Source: Candidatus Hydrogenedentota bacterium
Lineage (GTDB): Bacteria > Hydrogenedentota > Hydrogenedentia > Hydrogenedentiales > CAITNO01
DNA: 13,121 bases
NCBI GenBank assembly: GCA_903922535.1
Contig: CAIXUF010000819.1
Coordinates: forward strand, 1-13,121
Direction of reading: 5' to 3'
Shown here: one piece after another, positions 1 through 6,020 of the stretch
Numbering within the stretch: position 1 is the stretch's first letter
Layout of the letters: the number at the start of each line of letters is the position of its first letter
The notes under the pieces: model-generated
Told to the model about the DNA's origin: nothing
Database searches by the model: none
The model's input: the letters and a program-made list of their open reading frames with translations, nothing else
Translations under genes and position numbers: made by a program

Positions 1-46
1 CCCACCATCAACAGGTTCAACGGTACTAAACGTTCAAAGATGACCG

Positions 47-122
47 AAACCGCCGTGGTACCGAGCAGGTATGCCCGGTGGTGTGAGAGGGGGAGAGGGG
101 CAACCCCTCCCCCTACTCGATT
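47..122 (+). other. Group II intron 3' end (domains V and VI), probable
   Basis: Two adjacent stem-loops have the layout of group II intron domains V and VI. Domain V-like: ACCGCC (49-54) pairs with GGTGGT (77-82), including a central G-U wobble as in a CGC catalytic triad. An upper stem GTACC/GGTAT (58-62/68-72) follows, with GC (73-74) as a 3'-side bulge. Domain VI-like: AGGGGG..AGGGG (88-100) pairs with CCCCTCCCCCT (104-114). GAG (85-87) then pairs with CTC (116-118), leaving A115 unpaired about 7 bases before a CGATT end, which is where the branch-point adenosine sits. One mismatch at the top of the lower stem and a five-base loop suggest a decayed or divergent copy. The reverse transcriptase would lie to the left of the window. 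The family call is from memory of such tails and was not tested with a covariance model. Confidence 0.55.
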
Positions 123-190
123 GGCGCGGGATGGGGAAGGTTCAGATGCCCGCGTCGTTTTCCCTGGGCACGCATGCTTCCGAAGGGGAG

Positions 191-232
191 CGCCGGGGCG
201 TGGCCCCGGCGAAGAAAAGCGGCGGCATGGCC
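191..232. repeat. Dispersed hairpin repeat, copy 1
   Basis: These 42 bases match 7845-7886 with a single mismatch (T201 versus C7855). The first half folds into an 8-bp stem, CGCCGGGG (191-198) with CCCCGGCG (204-211), and the only difference falls in its loop. Weaker similarity continues on both sides (GCATG before it, a CAAA-GA-ACGGC-like stretch after it), so the full element is probably 80 bases or longer. It lies between the intron end and the 3' end of the glycosyltransferase gene. Confidence 0.8.
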
Positions 233-241
233 ACCGCAGTC

Positions 242-263
242 AAAAGAAGACGGCACTTCGTCT
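242..263 (-). terminator. Weak terminator after the family 2 glycosyltransferase gene
   Basis: Read on the minus strand, AGACG-AAGTGC-CGTCT (248-263) forms a 5-bp stem followed by TCTTTTG. It begins 22 bases after the stop codon of the minus-strand glycosyltransferase gene. The stem is short, so this is only a plausible intrinsic terminator. Confidence 0.35.
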
Positions 264-285
264 GTCAGAGTGAAGAAAGGGCTGC

Positions 286-1254
286 TTACCCGACGTGCTT
301 TTCCACGATGTAGCGGTTGGGATCGGGGGCGGGGGTGCGGCGCAAAAGGAGCTCGGCGACGAAGCCGAGGCCCACGCCGACGGTGCCGACGGTCACGATG
401 ACGAGACTCATCAGCATCATGAGCAGGATGATCGCCGTCATGGCAAGCTGTTCACCATAGTTTGCGCCACCCAGGAAGAACGCGACGAGCAGTGACGCGG
501 CCAGCGCGGCGAAGAGCACGGCCACAATCATCGCGCCGCAGAGGAGGATCATGCGGCCGAAATATTGGCCGGGCGCATCGCCGTATTTGGTCAGGAAAGC
601 GGCGGTGATCGCGTCAAGCGCGCCGCGGCCAAAACGGTTGAACCCATATTTTGACTTGCCGAACCTGCGGGGCTGGTGCGCGACGGGAATCTCGGTGACG
701 CGGAAGCCCAGGCTGGCGGCAAAAACGGGGATGAGCCGGTGCATGTCGCCGTAGAGGGGCATGCCGCACACGGCGGTGTTGCGCATGGCCTTGAAGCCGG
801 TGTTGACGTCGTGCAGGGGCAGCTTGAAGGTGCGCTTGATCCAGGCGTTGTACACGCGTGAGGGCAGGGTCTTGTGCCACGGGTCCCGGCGCCGCTGTTT
901 CCAGCCGCAGACCACGTCGAATCCACCCTCCTCGATGGGGACGAGCATGCGCGGGATCTCGCGGGGGTCGTCCTGCAGGTCGGCGTCCATCGTGACGATG
1001 ATGCCGCCCTGCGCGTGGGCGAAGCCGACGGTGAGCGCGATGGTCTTGCCAAAATTGCGGCGGAGCCTTATGGCATCGATGTTGGCGTGCTTTTCGCGCA
1101 GCCTGAGGATGCGCGCCCAGGACTCGTCCGTGCTGCCGTCATTCACGAAAAGAATGCGGTGCGGACGGGCGCCCATTTGCGAGATGATCCCCTCGGCGAG
1201 CGGCTCCAGGGTTTCCTGCTCGTTGAACACGGGTATGACGAAGACAACCTGCAT
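286..1254 (-). CDS. Family 2 glycosyltransferase, DPM1/GtrB-like, membrane anchored
   Basis: The 322-residue product starts with the GT2 strand pattern FVIPVFNE (5-12), followed by NDGSTDES (38-45) and the metal-binding DAD of DADLQDDP (90-97). The later GFKAMRN and QRRRDPWHKTLPSRVYN stretches are typical of dolichol-phosphate-mannose-synthase-like enzymes. Two hydrophobic segments (about 232-256 and 268-303) form a C-terminal anchor, as in polyprenyl-phosphate glycosyltransferases (GtrB, ArnC). By family it should transfer a sugar from a nucleotide sugar to a lipid phosphate at the inner membrane; the sugar cannot be told. An upstream ATG at 1272 or a longer frame to 1359 is possible, but the longer frame would translate a repeat-like hairpin, and homology begins at 1254. 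No good Shine-Dalgarno site precedes 1254; a TACAAT hexamer sits 6 bases before the ATG. It lies downstream of the small GspF-like gene on the same strand. Confidence 0.9.
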   Translation of the reverse strand: MQVVFVIPVFNEQETLEPLAEGIISQMGARPHRILFVNDGSTDESWARILRLREKHANIDAIRLRRNFGKTIALTVGFAHAQGGIIVTMDADLQDDPREIPRMLVPIEEGGFDVVCGWKQRRRDPWHKTLPSRVYNAWIKRTFKLPLHDVNTGFKAMRNTAVCGMPLYGDMHRLIPVFAASLGFRVTEIPVAHQPRRFGKSKYGFNRFGRGALDAITAAFLTKYGDAPGQYFGRMILLCGAMIVAVLFAALAASLLVAFFLGGANYGEQLAMTAIILLMMLMSLVIVTVGTVGVGLGFVAELLLRRTPAPDPNRYIVEKHVG

Positions 1255-1260
1255 GGGCGG

Positions 1261-1266
1261 ATTGTA
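1261..1266 (-). promoter_or_regulatory. Putative -10 hexamer just upstream of the GT2 start
   Basis: On the minus strand TACAAT (5 of 6 to the sigma-70 -10 consensus) ends exactly six bases before the ATG at 1254. A start at or next to the ATG would give a leaderless message, which would fit the missing Shine-Dalgarno site. A -35 element is poor (a T-rich stretch near 1284-1290). Confidence 0.35.
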
Positions 1267-1308
1267 CCCCATCGGCCGGGCGGGGAAAAAATCGGCGGGA
1301 GCGGATGC

Positions 1309-1328
1309 CCGCCTGCGCGGGCATGACG
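1309..1328. repeat. Short palindromic repeat in the GT2 leader region
   Basis: ATGCCCGC, a four-base loop CTGC, and GCGGGCAT form a perfect 8-bp stem, followed by GACGG. It resembles the short REP/dRS3-like palindromes scattered between genes in many bacteria. It lies between the GspF-N-like gene and the glycosyltransferase. Only one clear copy is in the window, so its dispersed nature is inferred. Confidence 0.5.
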
Positions 1329-1339
1329 GAGGGGTGGGG

Positions 1340-1546
1340 CTAGCGGATGTCGGCGTCAAGCCACTTGATGACGGCCATGATGCCGCGGGCGCGCTTGAGC
1401 ATGGTCGCCTTCAGTCCCTGTTCGCGCAGCTTGGCTTTTGCCTCGTGCCGGTCGCGCGCGATGACGATTCCCCCCACAAAGGACTTGGAGTGCTCGTGCT
1501 CCTCGTCGCCCTCGGCGCGGATGGCATGGTATTCGTATGTTGGCAA
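1340..1546 (-). CDS. Stand-alone GspF/PilC N-terminal-like small protein
   Basis: The 68-residue product begins (M)PTYEYHAIRAEG and continues with a GGIVIARDRHEAKAKLREQG stretch. This follows the pattern of the first cytoplasmic domain of type II secretion GspF and type IV pilus PilC: an N-terminal PTYxYxA strand, a G-xI-A strand, then a helix with EAxxxLRxQG. The protein stops at ...WLDADIR and has none of the membrane segments of full-length GspF/PilC (about 400 residues). The start is TTG at 1546, with GGAG eight bases upstream; extending the frame upstream would translate repeat-rich DNA. No other secretion gene is nearby. It could be a decayed remnant or a small adaptor that borrows the fold. 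The family call rests on pattern memory alone. Confidence 0.7.
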   Translation of the reverse strand: MPTYEYHAIRAEGDEEHEHSKSFVGGIVIARDRHEAKAKLREQGLKATMLKRARGIMAVIKWLDADIR

Positions 1547-1578
1547 TGTGCACGCTCCACTTTCCGCCAATACAATGC

Positions 1579-1644
1579 GGGACAGGCGCCCTCGCCTGCC
1601 GGTCCCCCAGCCGGGGGCGGCTGTCCCACACGCCGGGGGCGGCT
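1579..1644. repeat. Inverted and direct repeats in the divergent intergenic region
   Basis: GGGACAG (1579-1585) and CTGTCCC (1621-1627) are inverted copies that could close a long GC-rich hairpin. Overlapping them is a 13-base direct repeat, GCCGGGGGCGGCT, at 1610-1622 and 1632-1644, with 22-base period. The block lies in the predicted leader of the minus-strand small gene, between the divergent promoters and the start codon. Confidence 0.6.
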
Positions 1645-1653
1645 TGTGATTCC

Positions 1654-1682
1654 ATTGTAGCACCACGACGGGAAATCGACAA
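1654..1682 (-). promoter_or_regulatory. Putative sigma-70 promoter for the minus-strand small gene
   Basis: On the minus strand TTGTCG (1677-1682) and TACAAT (1654-1659) are separated by 17 bases. The -10 matches 5 of 6 and the -35 matches 4 of 6 consensus positions. The start would be near 1648, giving a leader of about 100 bases before the TTG codon. It abuts the proposed plus-strand promoter at 1686. Confidence 0.4.
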
Positions 1683-1685
1683 CAG

Positions 1686-1715
1686 GTGACGCGGGAAAAG
1701 CGGTTGGGGTATGAT
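1686..1715 (+). promoter_or_regulatory. Putative promoter of the GT-B-like gene, possibly leaderless
   Basis: TATGAT (1710-1715) matches 5 of 6 -10 positions and ends six bases before the ATG at 1722. GTGACG (1686-1691) is an 18-base-spaced weak -35. Transcription would start at or next to the start codon, consistent with the absence of a Shine-Dalgarno site. The distance from -10 to ATG is the same as for the minus-strand glycosyltransferase. Confidence 0.4.
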
Positions 1716-1721
1716 GTCGGC

Positions 1722-3170
1722 ATGGGTACAAACAAGGTGCAGGTGTTTGGAAACGAGATTGATCCAAAACGGGCGGCGCAGGGTGTGCGGCTGCGGGAGC
1801 GTTACGCCCGCAAGTACGGCTATGTCGCGGGCCTGAAATATCCGCTGTCCGCGCGGGAGAACCCCACGGTGGGCCCCTATATCGGCGCGCACAACGTCGT
1901 TGCGCACGGGGGCGGCGCGGCTTTGGATCCGGAGAAGGGGGTGCTTGTCGGCACGATACGGATGGGCTACGGCCATTACCGCATCGGCATGGCGCTCGCG
2001 TCGGCCGCGCATTCGATGGGGCTCGTCCCCTACTGGTTTGACCTGCTCGGCTTCGACTCGCCCGGCGCGCGCATGATTCGCGACATGGACAAGTGGTACT
2101 CGCTGGGGTCGCGCATCAGCCAAAAATCGCGGCTGTTCAACCGGCTCCTGTGGGACCCGCTTCTGGGCAAATGGTACAGGCGGCTCGAAAAGAACTACCC
2201 GATCATGGCGGCGTCGGCGCTGTTCTCCGACGTGTACGGCGAGATTCCGAAGGACATGCCCTTTCTGGCCACGCATCCCTTCGCGGCGCACGGGGCGCTG
2301 CACGCCGGACTGAAGCGCGTCGTCAATGTCATCCCCGACAACTGTCCGCTGGGTTTCCATCTGGCGTCGGGGGGCATCCAGACGGTGCAGTCGCCCTCGG
2401 CCTATTTTGGTTTTCGCACGCTCAAGGGCATGGGAACCCCGGGCCAGACGCCCCACGGCGTGCCCGCGGCGCAGCTTGCCATGACCGGGCACTATATCGA
2501 CCATGAGCTTGCGGCCAATGCCGTGCTGGACTGCGGGGCCCGGCTGACGCGCATCCAGGCCAAAGCACCGCGGCGGCTGCTCATCTCGGTGGGCGGCGCG
2601 GGCGCGCAGCAGGGCCTGATTATGGCCATTCTCACCGAGCTGATGCCCCGCCTGCGCGAAAAGAGCGTGACCCTGTTCATCAATTTCGGCGATCACCGGC
2701 GCATTCACGACACGGTGATGCGGGGCGTTCCCGGCGCGCTGGAACTGGCCACCCGGCACACGGACTGGCTGGAGACGGCCTGGTTTGCCGAAAATGCGGC
2801 GGCGGACAACCTGCCCGGCGGCCTGCACACCTTTCTGAACAATGACATTTACGCCGCCGTGTACACGACCAACCTGCTGATGCGCGCCAGCGACGTGCTG
2901 CTCACCAAACCCAGCGAACTGGCCTACTATCCCATTCCAAAACTGTTCCTTGAGCGGGTCGGCGGGCATGAGGCCTGGGGCGCGATCCGCGCGTCCGAAC
3001 TGGGCGACGGCACGCAGGAATGCGACAGCCTCCCGCTGACCCTTCAGACACTGCGCCTGCTGATAGACGAGGACGACCTGCTGTCCATGCTCTGCGACGG
3101 GATCATCAAACTGGACGGGATGGGGGTGTATCACGGCGCCTACCGGGCGGTGGAACTTGCCCTGGATTGA
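1722..3170 (+). CDS. Uncharacterised GT-B-like (MGDG synthase/MurG-like) protein
   Basis: The product has 482 residues, no signal peptide and no clear membrane segment. GTIRMGYGHYRIGMALASAA (about 77-96) resembles the GxGH-xxA loop that opens MGDG-synthase and MurG-type GT-B enzymes. SVGGAGAQ (about 289-296) fits the glycine-rich loop that opens the second, nucleotide-sugar-binding half. TKPSELAYYPIPKL (about 403-416) sits where GT-B enzymes bind the donor. HPFAAHGALHAG and VIPDNCPLGFHLASGG in the first half look highly conserved in type. It may belong to a poorly described family annotated as a DUF (DUF6937/6938-like, from memory). ATG 1722 is preferred to GTG 1686 because the first 12 residues of the longer frame look non-conserved and overlap a promoter. 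A role in lipid or envelope glycosylation is inference, weakly supported by the divergent GT2 gene. Confidence 0.8.
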   Translation: MGTNKVQVFGNEIDPKRAAQGVRLRERYARKYGYVAGLKYPLSARENPTVGPYIGAHNVVAHGGGAALDPEKGVLVGTIRMGYGHYRIGMALASAAHSMGLVPYWFDLLGFDSPGARMIRDMDKWYSLGSRISQKSRLFNRLLWDPLLGKWYRRLEKNYPIMAASALFSDVYGEIPKDMPFLATHPFAAHGALHAGLKRVVNVIPDNCPLGFHLASGGIQTVQSPSAYFGFRTLKGMGTPGQTPHGVPAAQLAMTGHYIDHELAANAVLDCGARLTRIQAKAPRRLLISVGGAGAQQGLIMAILTELMPRLREKSVTLFINFGDHRRIHDTVMRGVPGALELATRHTDWLETAWFAENAAADNLPGGLHTFLNNDIYAAVYTTNLLMRASDVLLTKPSELAYYPIPKLFLERVGGHEAWGAIRASELGDGTQECDSLPLTLQTLRLLIDEDDLLSMLCDGIIKLDGMGVYHGAYRAVELALD

Positions 3171-3191
3171 ACGGTTCACCCCGGTTGGGTT

Positions 3192-3223
3192 TTAACCCTT
3201 CGCTAACACGGGTGCCGCATACT
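3192..3223 (+). promoter_or_regulatory. Putative Pho box and -10 of the phoB-like gene
   Basis: TTAAC (3192-3196) and CTAAC (3203-3207) are direct repeats at 11-base period. After ten bases comes CATACT (3218-3223, 4 of 6 to the -10 consensus). The arrangement equals that before the phoU-like gene, base for base in spacing. In known Pho regulons (E. coli PhoB, Bacillus PhoP) such 11-base-period repeats bind the regulator and replace the -35. Here it would mean autoregulation. Confidence 0.6.
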
Positions 3224-3257
3224 TCCGGTCATGCAGACGGAAAACACAGGAACAGCG

Positions 3258-3944
3258 ATGGCGAACAGACCGATACTCGTGGTGGAGGACGAGGAAGACA
3301 TCCGGGAACTGGTCCGCTACAACCTGGAACGGGCGGGCTACCACTGTGTCTGCGTTGAATCGGGCACGGAAGCGCTGGAACTTTTTCCGAAGGAGCTTCC
3401 GGCGCTGGTGCTGCTCGACCTGATGCTCCCCGGCATTGACGGGTTCGAGGTGTGCGCGACACTCAAGAATGATCCGTGCTCCGCAAAGACGCCGATCGTC
3501 ATGCTGACCGCCCGCGACTCCGAGCGGGACATCGTGCGGGGGCTGGAACTGGGCGCCGACGACTATGTGACCAAGCCGTTCAGCCCGAAGGTGCTTGTGG
3601 CGAGGGTGGGGGCGGTGCTGCGGCGGCAGGCGCAGGAGGAGGAGGGGGACAGCGCGCCGATTCGCTCCGGTGAGCTGGTGCTCCGCCCGGACCAGCGCGG
3701 GGTGACCGTGGAAGGGCTTCCCGTGGATCTCACCCGGTCGGAATTCGACCTGCTTGCGCTGCTTGCGCGGCGGCCGGGCCGGGTGTTTACCCGCGCGCAG
3801 GTGGTCGACACGATGCACGGGCCCGGTTACCCGGTGACGGACCGATCGGTGGATGTGCATGTGGTCAGCCTGCGCAAGAAACTCGGGGCGCACGGCGACC
3901 GCATCGAAACGGTGCGCGGCGTGGGCTACCGTTTCAGGGAGTGA
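3258..3944 (+). CDS. phoB: PhoB-type response regulator (OmpR/PhoB family)
   Basis: The 228-residue protein is a receiver domain plus a winged-helix DNA-binding domain. Receiver features are acidic E10-D11, phosphoacceptor D54 in LLDLMLPG, T84 in MLTA and K106 in VTKPF, all intact. The effector domain carries DLTRSEFDLLALLARRPGRV and ends VRGVGYRF, the OmpR/PhoB signature. ATG 3258 is chosen because AGGA lies six bases upstream and homology starts with ILVVEDEEDI. An in-frame ATG at 3231 would add nine residues and lies seven bases after the proposed -10, so a longer form from a near-leaderless transcript is possible. The stop lies four bases before the kinase start. The pho assignment rests on the adjacent PhoR-like kinase, the phoU-like and pit genes, and the shared repeat-type promoter. 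Sequence alone cannot separate PhoB from other OmpR-family regulators. Confidence 0.85.
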   Translation: MANRPILVVEDEEDIRELVRYNLERAGYHCVCVESGTEALELFPKELPALVLLDLMLPGIDGFEVCATLKNDPCSAKTPIVMLTARDSERDIVRGLELGADDYVTKPFSPKVLVARVGAVLRRQAQEEEGDSAPIRSGELVLRPDQRGVTVEGLPVDLTRSEFDLLALLARRPGRVFTRAQVVDTMHGPGYPVTDRSVDVHVVSLRKKLGAHGDRIETVRGVGYRFRE

Positions 3945-3947
3945 CCC

Positions 3948-5726
3948 GTGGCGCGGCGCAGCCTTTTCAGCCAGATACTCATCGCGTTTCTCGCGGTAAT
4001 CCTGGTCAGTCTTGCGGCGTGGATCTGGGAGACCTCGCGGTCCATGCGCGCGTTTCATCTGGGCCAGACCGCCGCCACGCTGGAGGCCCGCGCCAGCATT
4101 GTGGAACTGGAGATGGCCGGGCTGTTTTCGGAGGATCAGTCGGCCCGGGTCGACGCGCTCTGCAAAGAGGTCGGCAGGCTTTCCGGCACCCGCGTCACCG
4201 TTGTGCTTCCGTCGGGCAGAGTGATTGGCGACTCCGACGAGGCGCCGGAACAGATGGACAACCACGCTGATCGCCCCGAGGTGCGCGAGGCGTTGGCAGG
4301 CGGCACGGGGCGCGCGGTCCGGTACAGCCGCACCCTGCGGCAGGACTGGGTGTATGTGGCTGTTCCGGTGCGCGGGAATGGGGCCATCATCGGCGTCGTG
4401 CGCGCGAGCACCTCGCTGGCCTCGGTGAATGACGCGTTGCGCGGGGCATACCTGCGCATCGCCCTCGCCGGTGCCGCCGTGGCGCTGCTGGCCGTGCTGG
4501 TCAGTCTGGTATTGGCGCGGCGCATTGCCGGGCCCGTGAGGCGGATGGTCGCGGGCACGCGCCGCCTGGCGGCGGGCGACTTTGAGACGCGGCTCGTGCC
4601 GCCCGATTCGGTGGAACTGGCCGAGCTGGCCGGGGCGATGAACGCCATGGCCCGTGATCTGCGCGAGCGGATGGAGGCGGCGGACCGGCAGCGCGCCGAA
4701 CTCGACGCGGTGCTGTCCAGCATGGAGGAGGGTGTGCTGGCGGTGGACCGGGACGGGCGCGTCATCAGCCTGAACCGCGCGGCGGCGGAACTGTTCGGTG
4801 TTGAGTCCCAAACGGCGCGGGGCCGGGAAGTGCGCGAGGTGGTGCACAACACCCAACTGCAGGAATGTGTGGCACGGCTGCTGGCAAGTCCGGCACCGTT
4901 TTGCGAGGATGTGACGCTCAGCGCACATGGAGAGCGGCATTTGCTGGTTTCGGCCACCGGTCTGCGCGACGGGCGGGGCGGCGAGGCGGGCGCGCTGCTG
5001 GTGCTTGAGGATGTGACCGAACTGCGCCGGCTCGAACGGGTGCGCAGCGACTTTGTGGCCAACGTGTCCCACGAGATACGCACCCCCGTCACCTCGATCA
5101 AGGGTTACGCCGAGACGCTGCTGAGCGATGCCAGGGAGGATCCCGAATCGCGGGACCGGTTTCTGGAGATCATTGCGCGGCAGGCCGACCGGCTGGCGGC
5201 CCTGGTGGATGACATTCTTTCGCTGGCCCGGCTGGAACGATCAGAGGGCTCCGGGGACACGGGACTTGAGCGCGTTGCCGTGTCCACCGCGATGGAAGGG
5301 GCCGTACAGGCGTGCGCGCCCAAGGCTGCGGACAGGCGGGTGCGCATTTCCGTTTCGTGCCCGGTGGACCTTGTCATGGAGGCAAATCCGGCCCTGGTAG
5401 AGCAGGCCCTGCTGAACCTGCTGGACAATGCCGTGAAGTTCAGCGAGCCCGGCGGAGAAGTACGCATGGCGGCGCAATCCGACGCCGCCGGGGTGTCGGT
5501 CTCTGTCGCCGACACCGGCCCGGGCATCGCGCCGGACCACCAGGTGCGCATTTTCGAGCGGTTCTACCGCGTGGATCGCGGCCGCAGCAGGGCCATGGGG
5601 GGCACGGGGCTGGGCCTCGCCATCGTGAAGCACATCATGTTCCTCCACGGCGGTCGGGTGGAGGTCGAGAGTGAACCGGGCAAAGGCAGCCGGTTTAGCC
5701 TGTGGTTTCCGGCGAAGAAGGGGTAG
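3948..5726 (+). CDS. phoR: PhoR-type sensor histidine kinase
   Basis: The 592-residue membrane kinase has the order TM1 (about 8-28), extracytoplasmic sensor of about 135 residues, TM2 (about 167-189), HAMP (190-243), PAS (253-355), HisKA (365-431) and HATPase_c (478-590). Phosphorylated His is H375 in NVSHEIRTP. ATP-binding motifs are intact: N box NLLDNAVKF (490-498), G1 DTGPGIA (from 522), F box IFERFYR and G2 GGTGLGLAI (from 551). The start is GTG at 3948; GGGAG lies six bases upstream, overlapping the end of the regulator gene, so the two are translationally coupled. The TM-sensor-TM-HAMP-PAS layout is that of Gram-positive-style PhoR/WalK rather than the short enterobacterial PhoR, which lacks a large periplasmic domain. 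It should phosphorylate the upstream regulator in response to phosphate status; the signal is inferred from neighbours. Confidence 0.87.
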   Translation: MARRSLFSQILIAFLAVILVSLAAWIWETSRSMRAFHLGQTAATLEARASIVELEMAGLFSEDQSARVDALCKEVGRLSGTRVTVVLPSGRVIGDSDEAPEQMDNHADRPEVREALAGGTGRAVRYSRTLRQDWVYVAVPVRGNGAIIGVVRASTSLASVNDALRGAYLRIALAGAAVALLAVLVSLVLARRIAGPVRRMVAGTRRLAAGDFETRLVPPDSVELAELAGAMNAMARDLRERMEAADRQRAELDAVLSSMEEGVLAVDRDGRVISLNRAAAELFGVESQTARGREVREVVHNTQLQECVARLLASPAPFCEDVTLSAHGERHLLVSATGLRDGRGGEAGALLVLEDVTELRRLERVRSDFVANVSHEIRTPVTSIKGYAETLLSDAREDPESRDRFLEIIARQADRLAALVDDILSLARLERSEGSGDTGLERVAVSTAMEGAVQACAPKAADRRVRISVSCPVDLVMEANPALVEQALLNLLDNAVKFSEPGGEVRMAAQSDAAGVSVSVADTGPGIAPDHQVRIFERFYRVDRGRSRAMGGTGLGLAIVKHIMFLHGGRVEVESEPGKGSRFSLWFPAKKG

Positions 5727-5761
5727 GCTGCGGGCAAACGACCGTCGGGTTGGGTCGGCTG

Positions 5762-5870
5762 TTCAAGACATGGACGACATGGACTTTATGGACGGCATGG
5801 ACGATATTGACTCAAACCGCCGTCTGATTTGGATTCTTGTCCATACCGTCCATATCGTCCATATCGTCCA
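5762..5870. repeat. Large inverted repeat of ATGGAC/GTCCAT units, copy 1
   Basis: Left arm 5771-5802 and right arm 5839-5870 are 32 bases each and complementary at 28 positions, with a 36-base loop. The arms are built from 9-base units (TGGACGACA, TGGACGGCA and similar on the left; GTCCATATC and similar on the right). It lies 36-45 bases after the kinase stop codon and upstream of the Pho-type promoter, so it would form a strong hairpin at the 3' end of the phoB-phoR message. There is no T-run, so it looks more like an mRNA-stabilising or mobile palindrome than an intrinsic terminator. Confidence 0.8.
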
Positions 5871-5922
5871 CCGCGGCAAGGGCTTTCGACGACGAAGCTC
5901 AAGCACCCGCAGTTTCCCCGGA

Positions 5923-5954
5923 TTAACGGTTTCTTAACATTGGTTTTGTCTAAT
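5923..5954 (+). promoter_or_regulatory. Putative Pho box and -10 of the phoU-like/pit operon
   Basis: Two perfect TTAAC repeats (5923-5927 and 5934-5938) at 11-base period are followed after ten bases by TCTAAT (5949-5954, 5 of 6 to the -10 consensus). No proper -35 exists, as expected for an activator-dependent Pho promoter. Spacing is identical to that before the phoB-like gene. The start would be near 5961, giving a leader of about 60 bases. Confidence 0.65.
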
Positions 5955-6020
5955 GGTACAGAGAAGGGTGAAGTTTATGCCGTTCGTGTGAAGTTAGAAA
6001 CAGTGCAATGCCAGGAAAGG

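Noticed and set aside
40..273. 77-codon open frame at the left edge
   Set aside because: It runs through the intron-like hairpins and the dispersed repeat, and its translation is low-complexity Arg/Gly-rich. The end of an intron-encoded protein in another frame (stop at 41-43) is possible but too short to support.
1356..3179. 607-codon minus-strand open frame opposite the GT-B-like gene
   Set aside because: Antisense shadow; the plus-strand product has coherent GT-B-like motifs.
3192..5072. 626-codon minus-strand open frame opposite phoB and phoR
   Set aside because: Its His/Arg/Pro-rich translation has no recognisable family and overlaps two certain genes; it reflects codon bias on the opposite strand.
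5771..5870. CRISPR-like short tandem repeats
   Set aside because: The nine-base units are contiguous without spacers and form the two arms of one hairpin; no cas gene is nearby.
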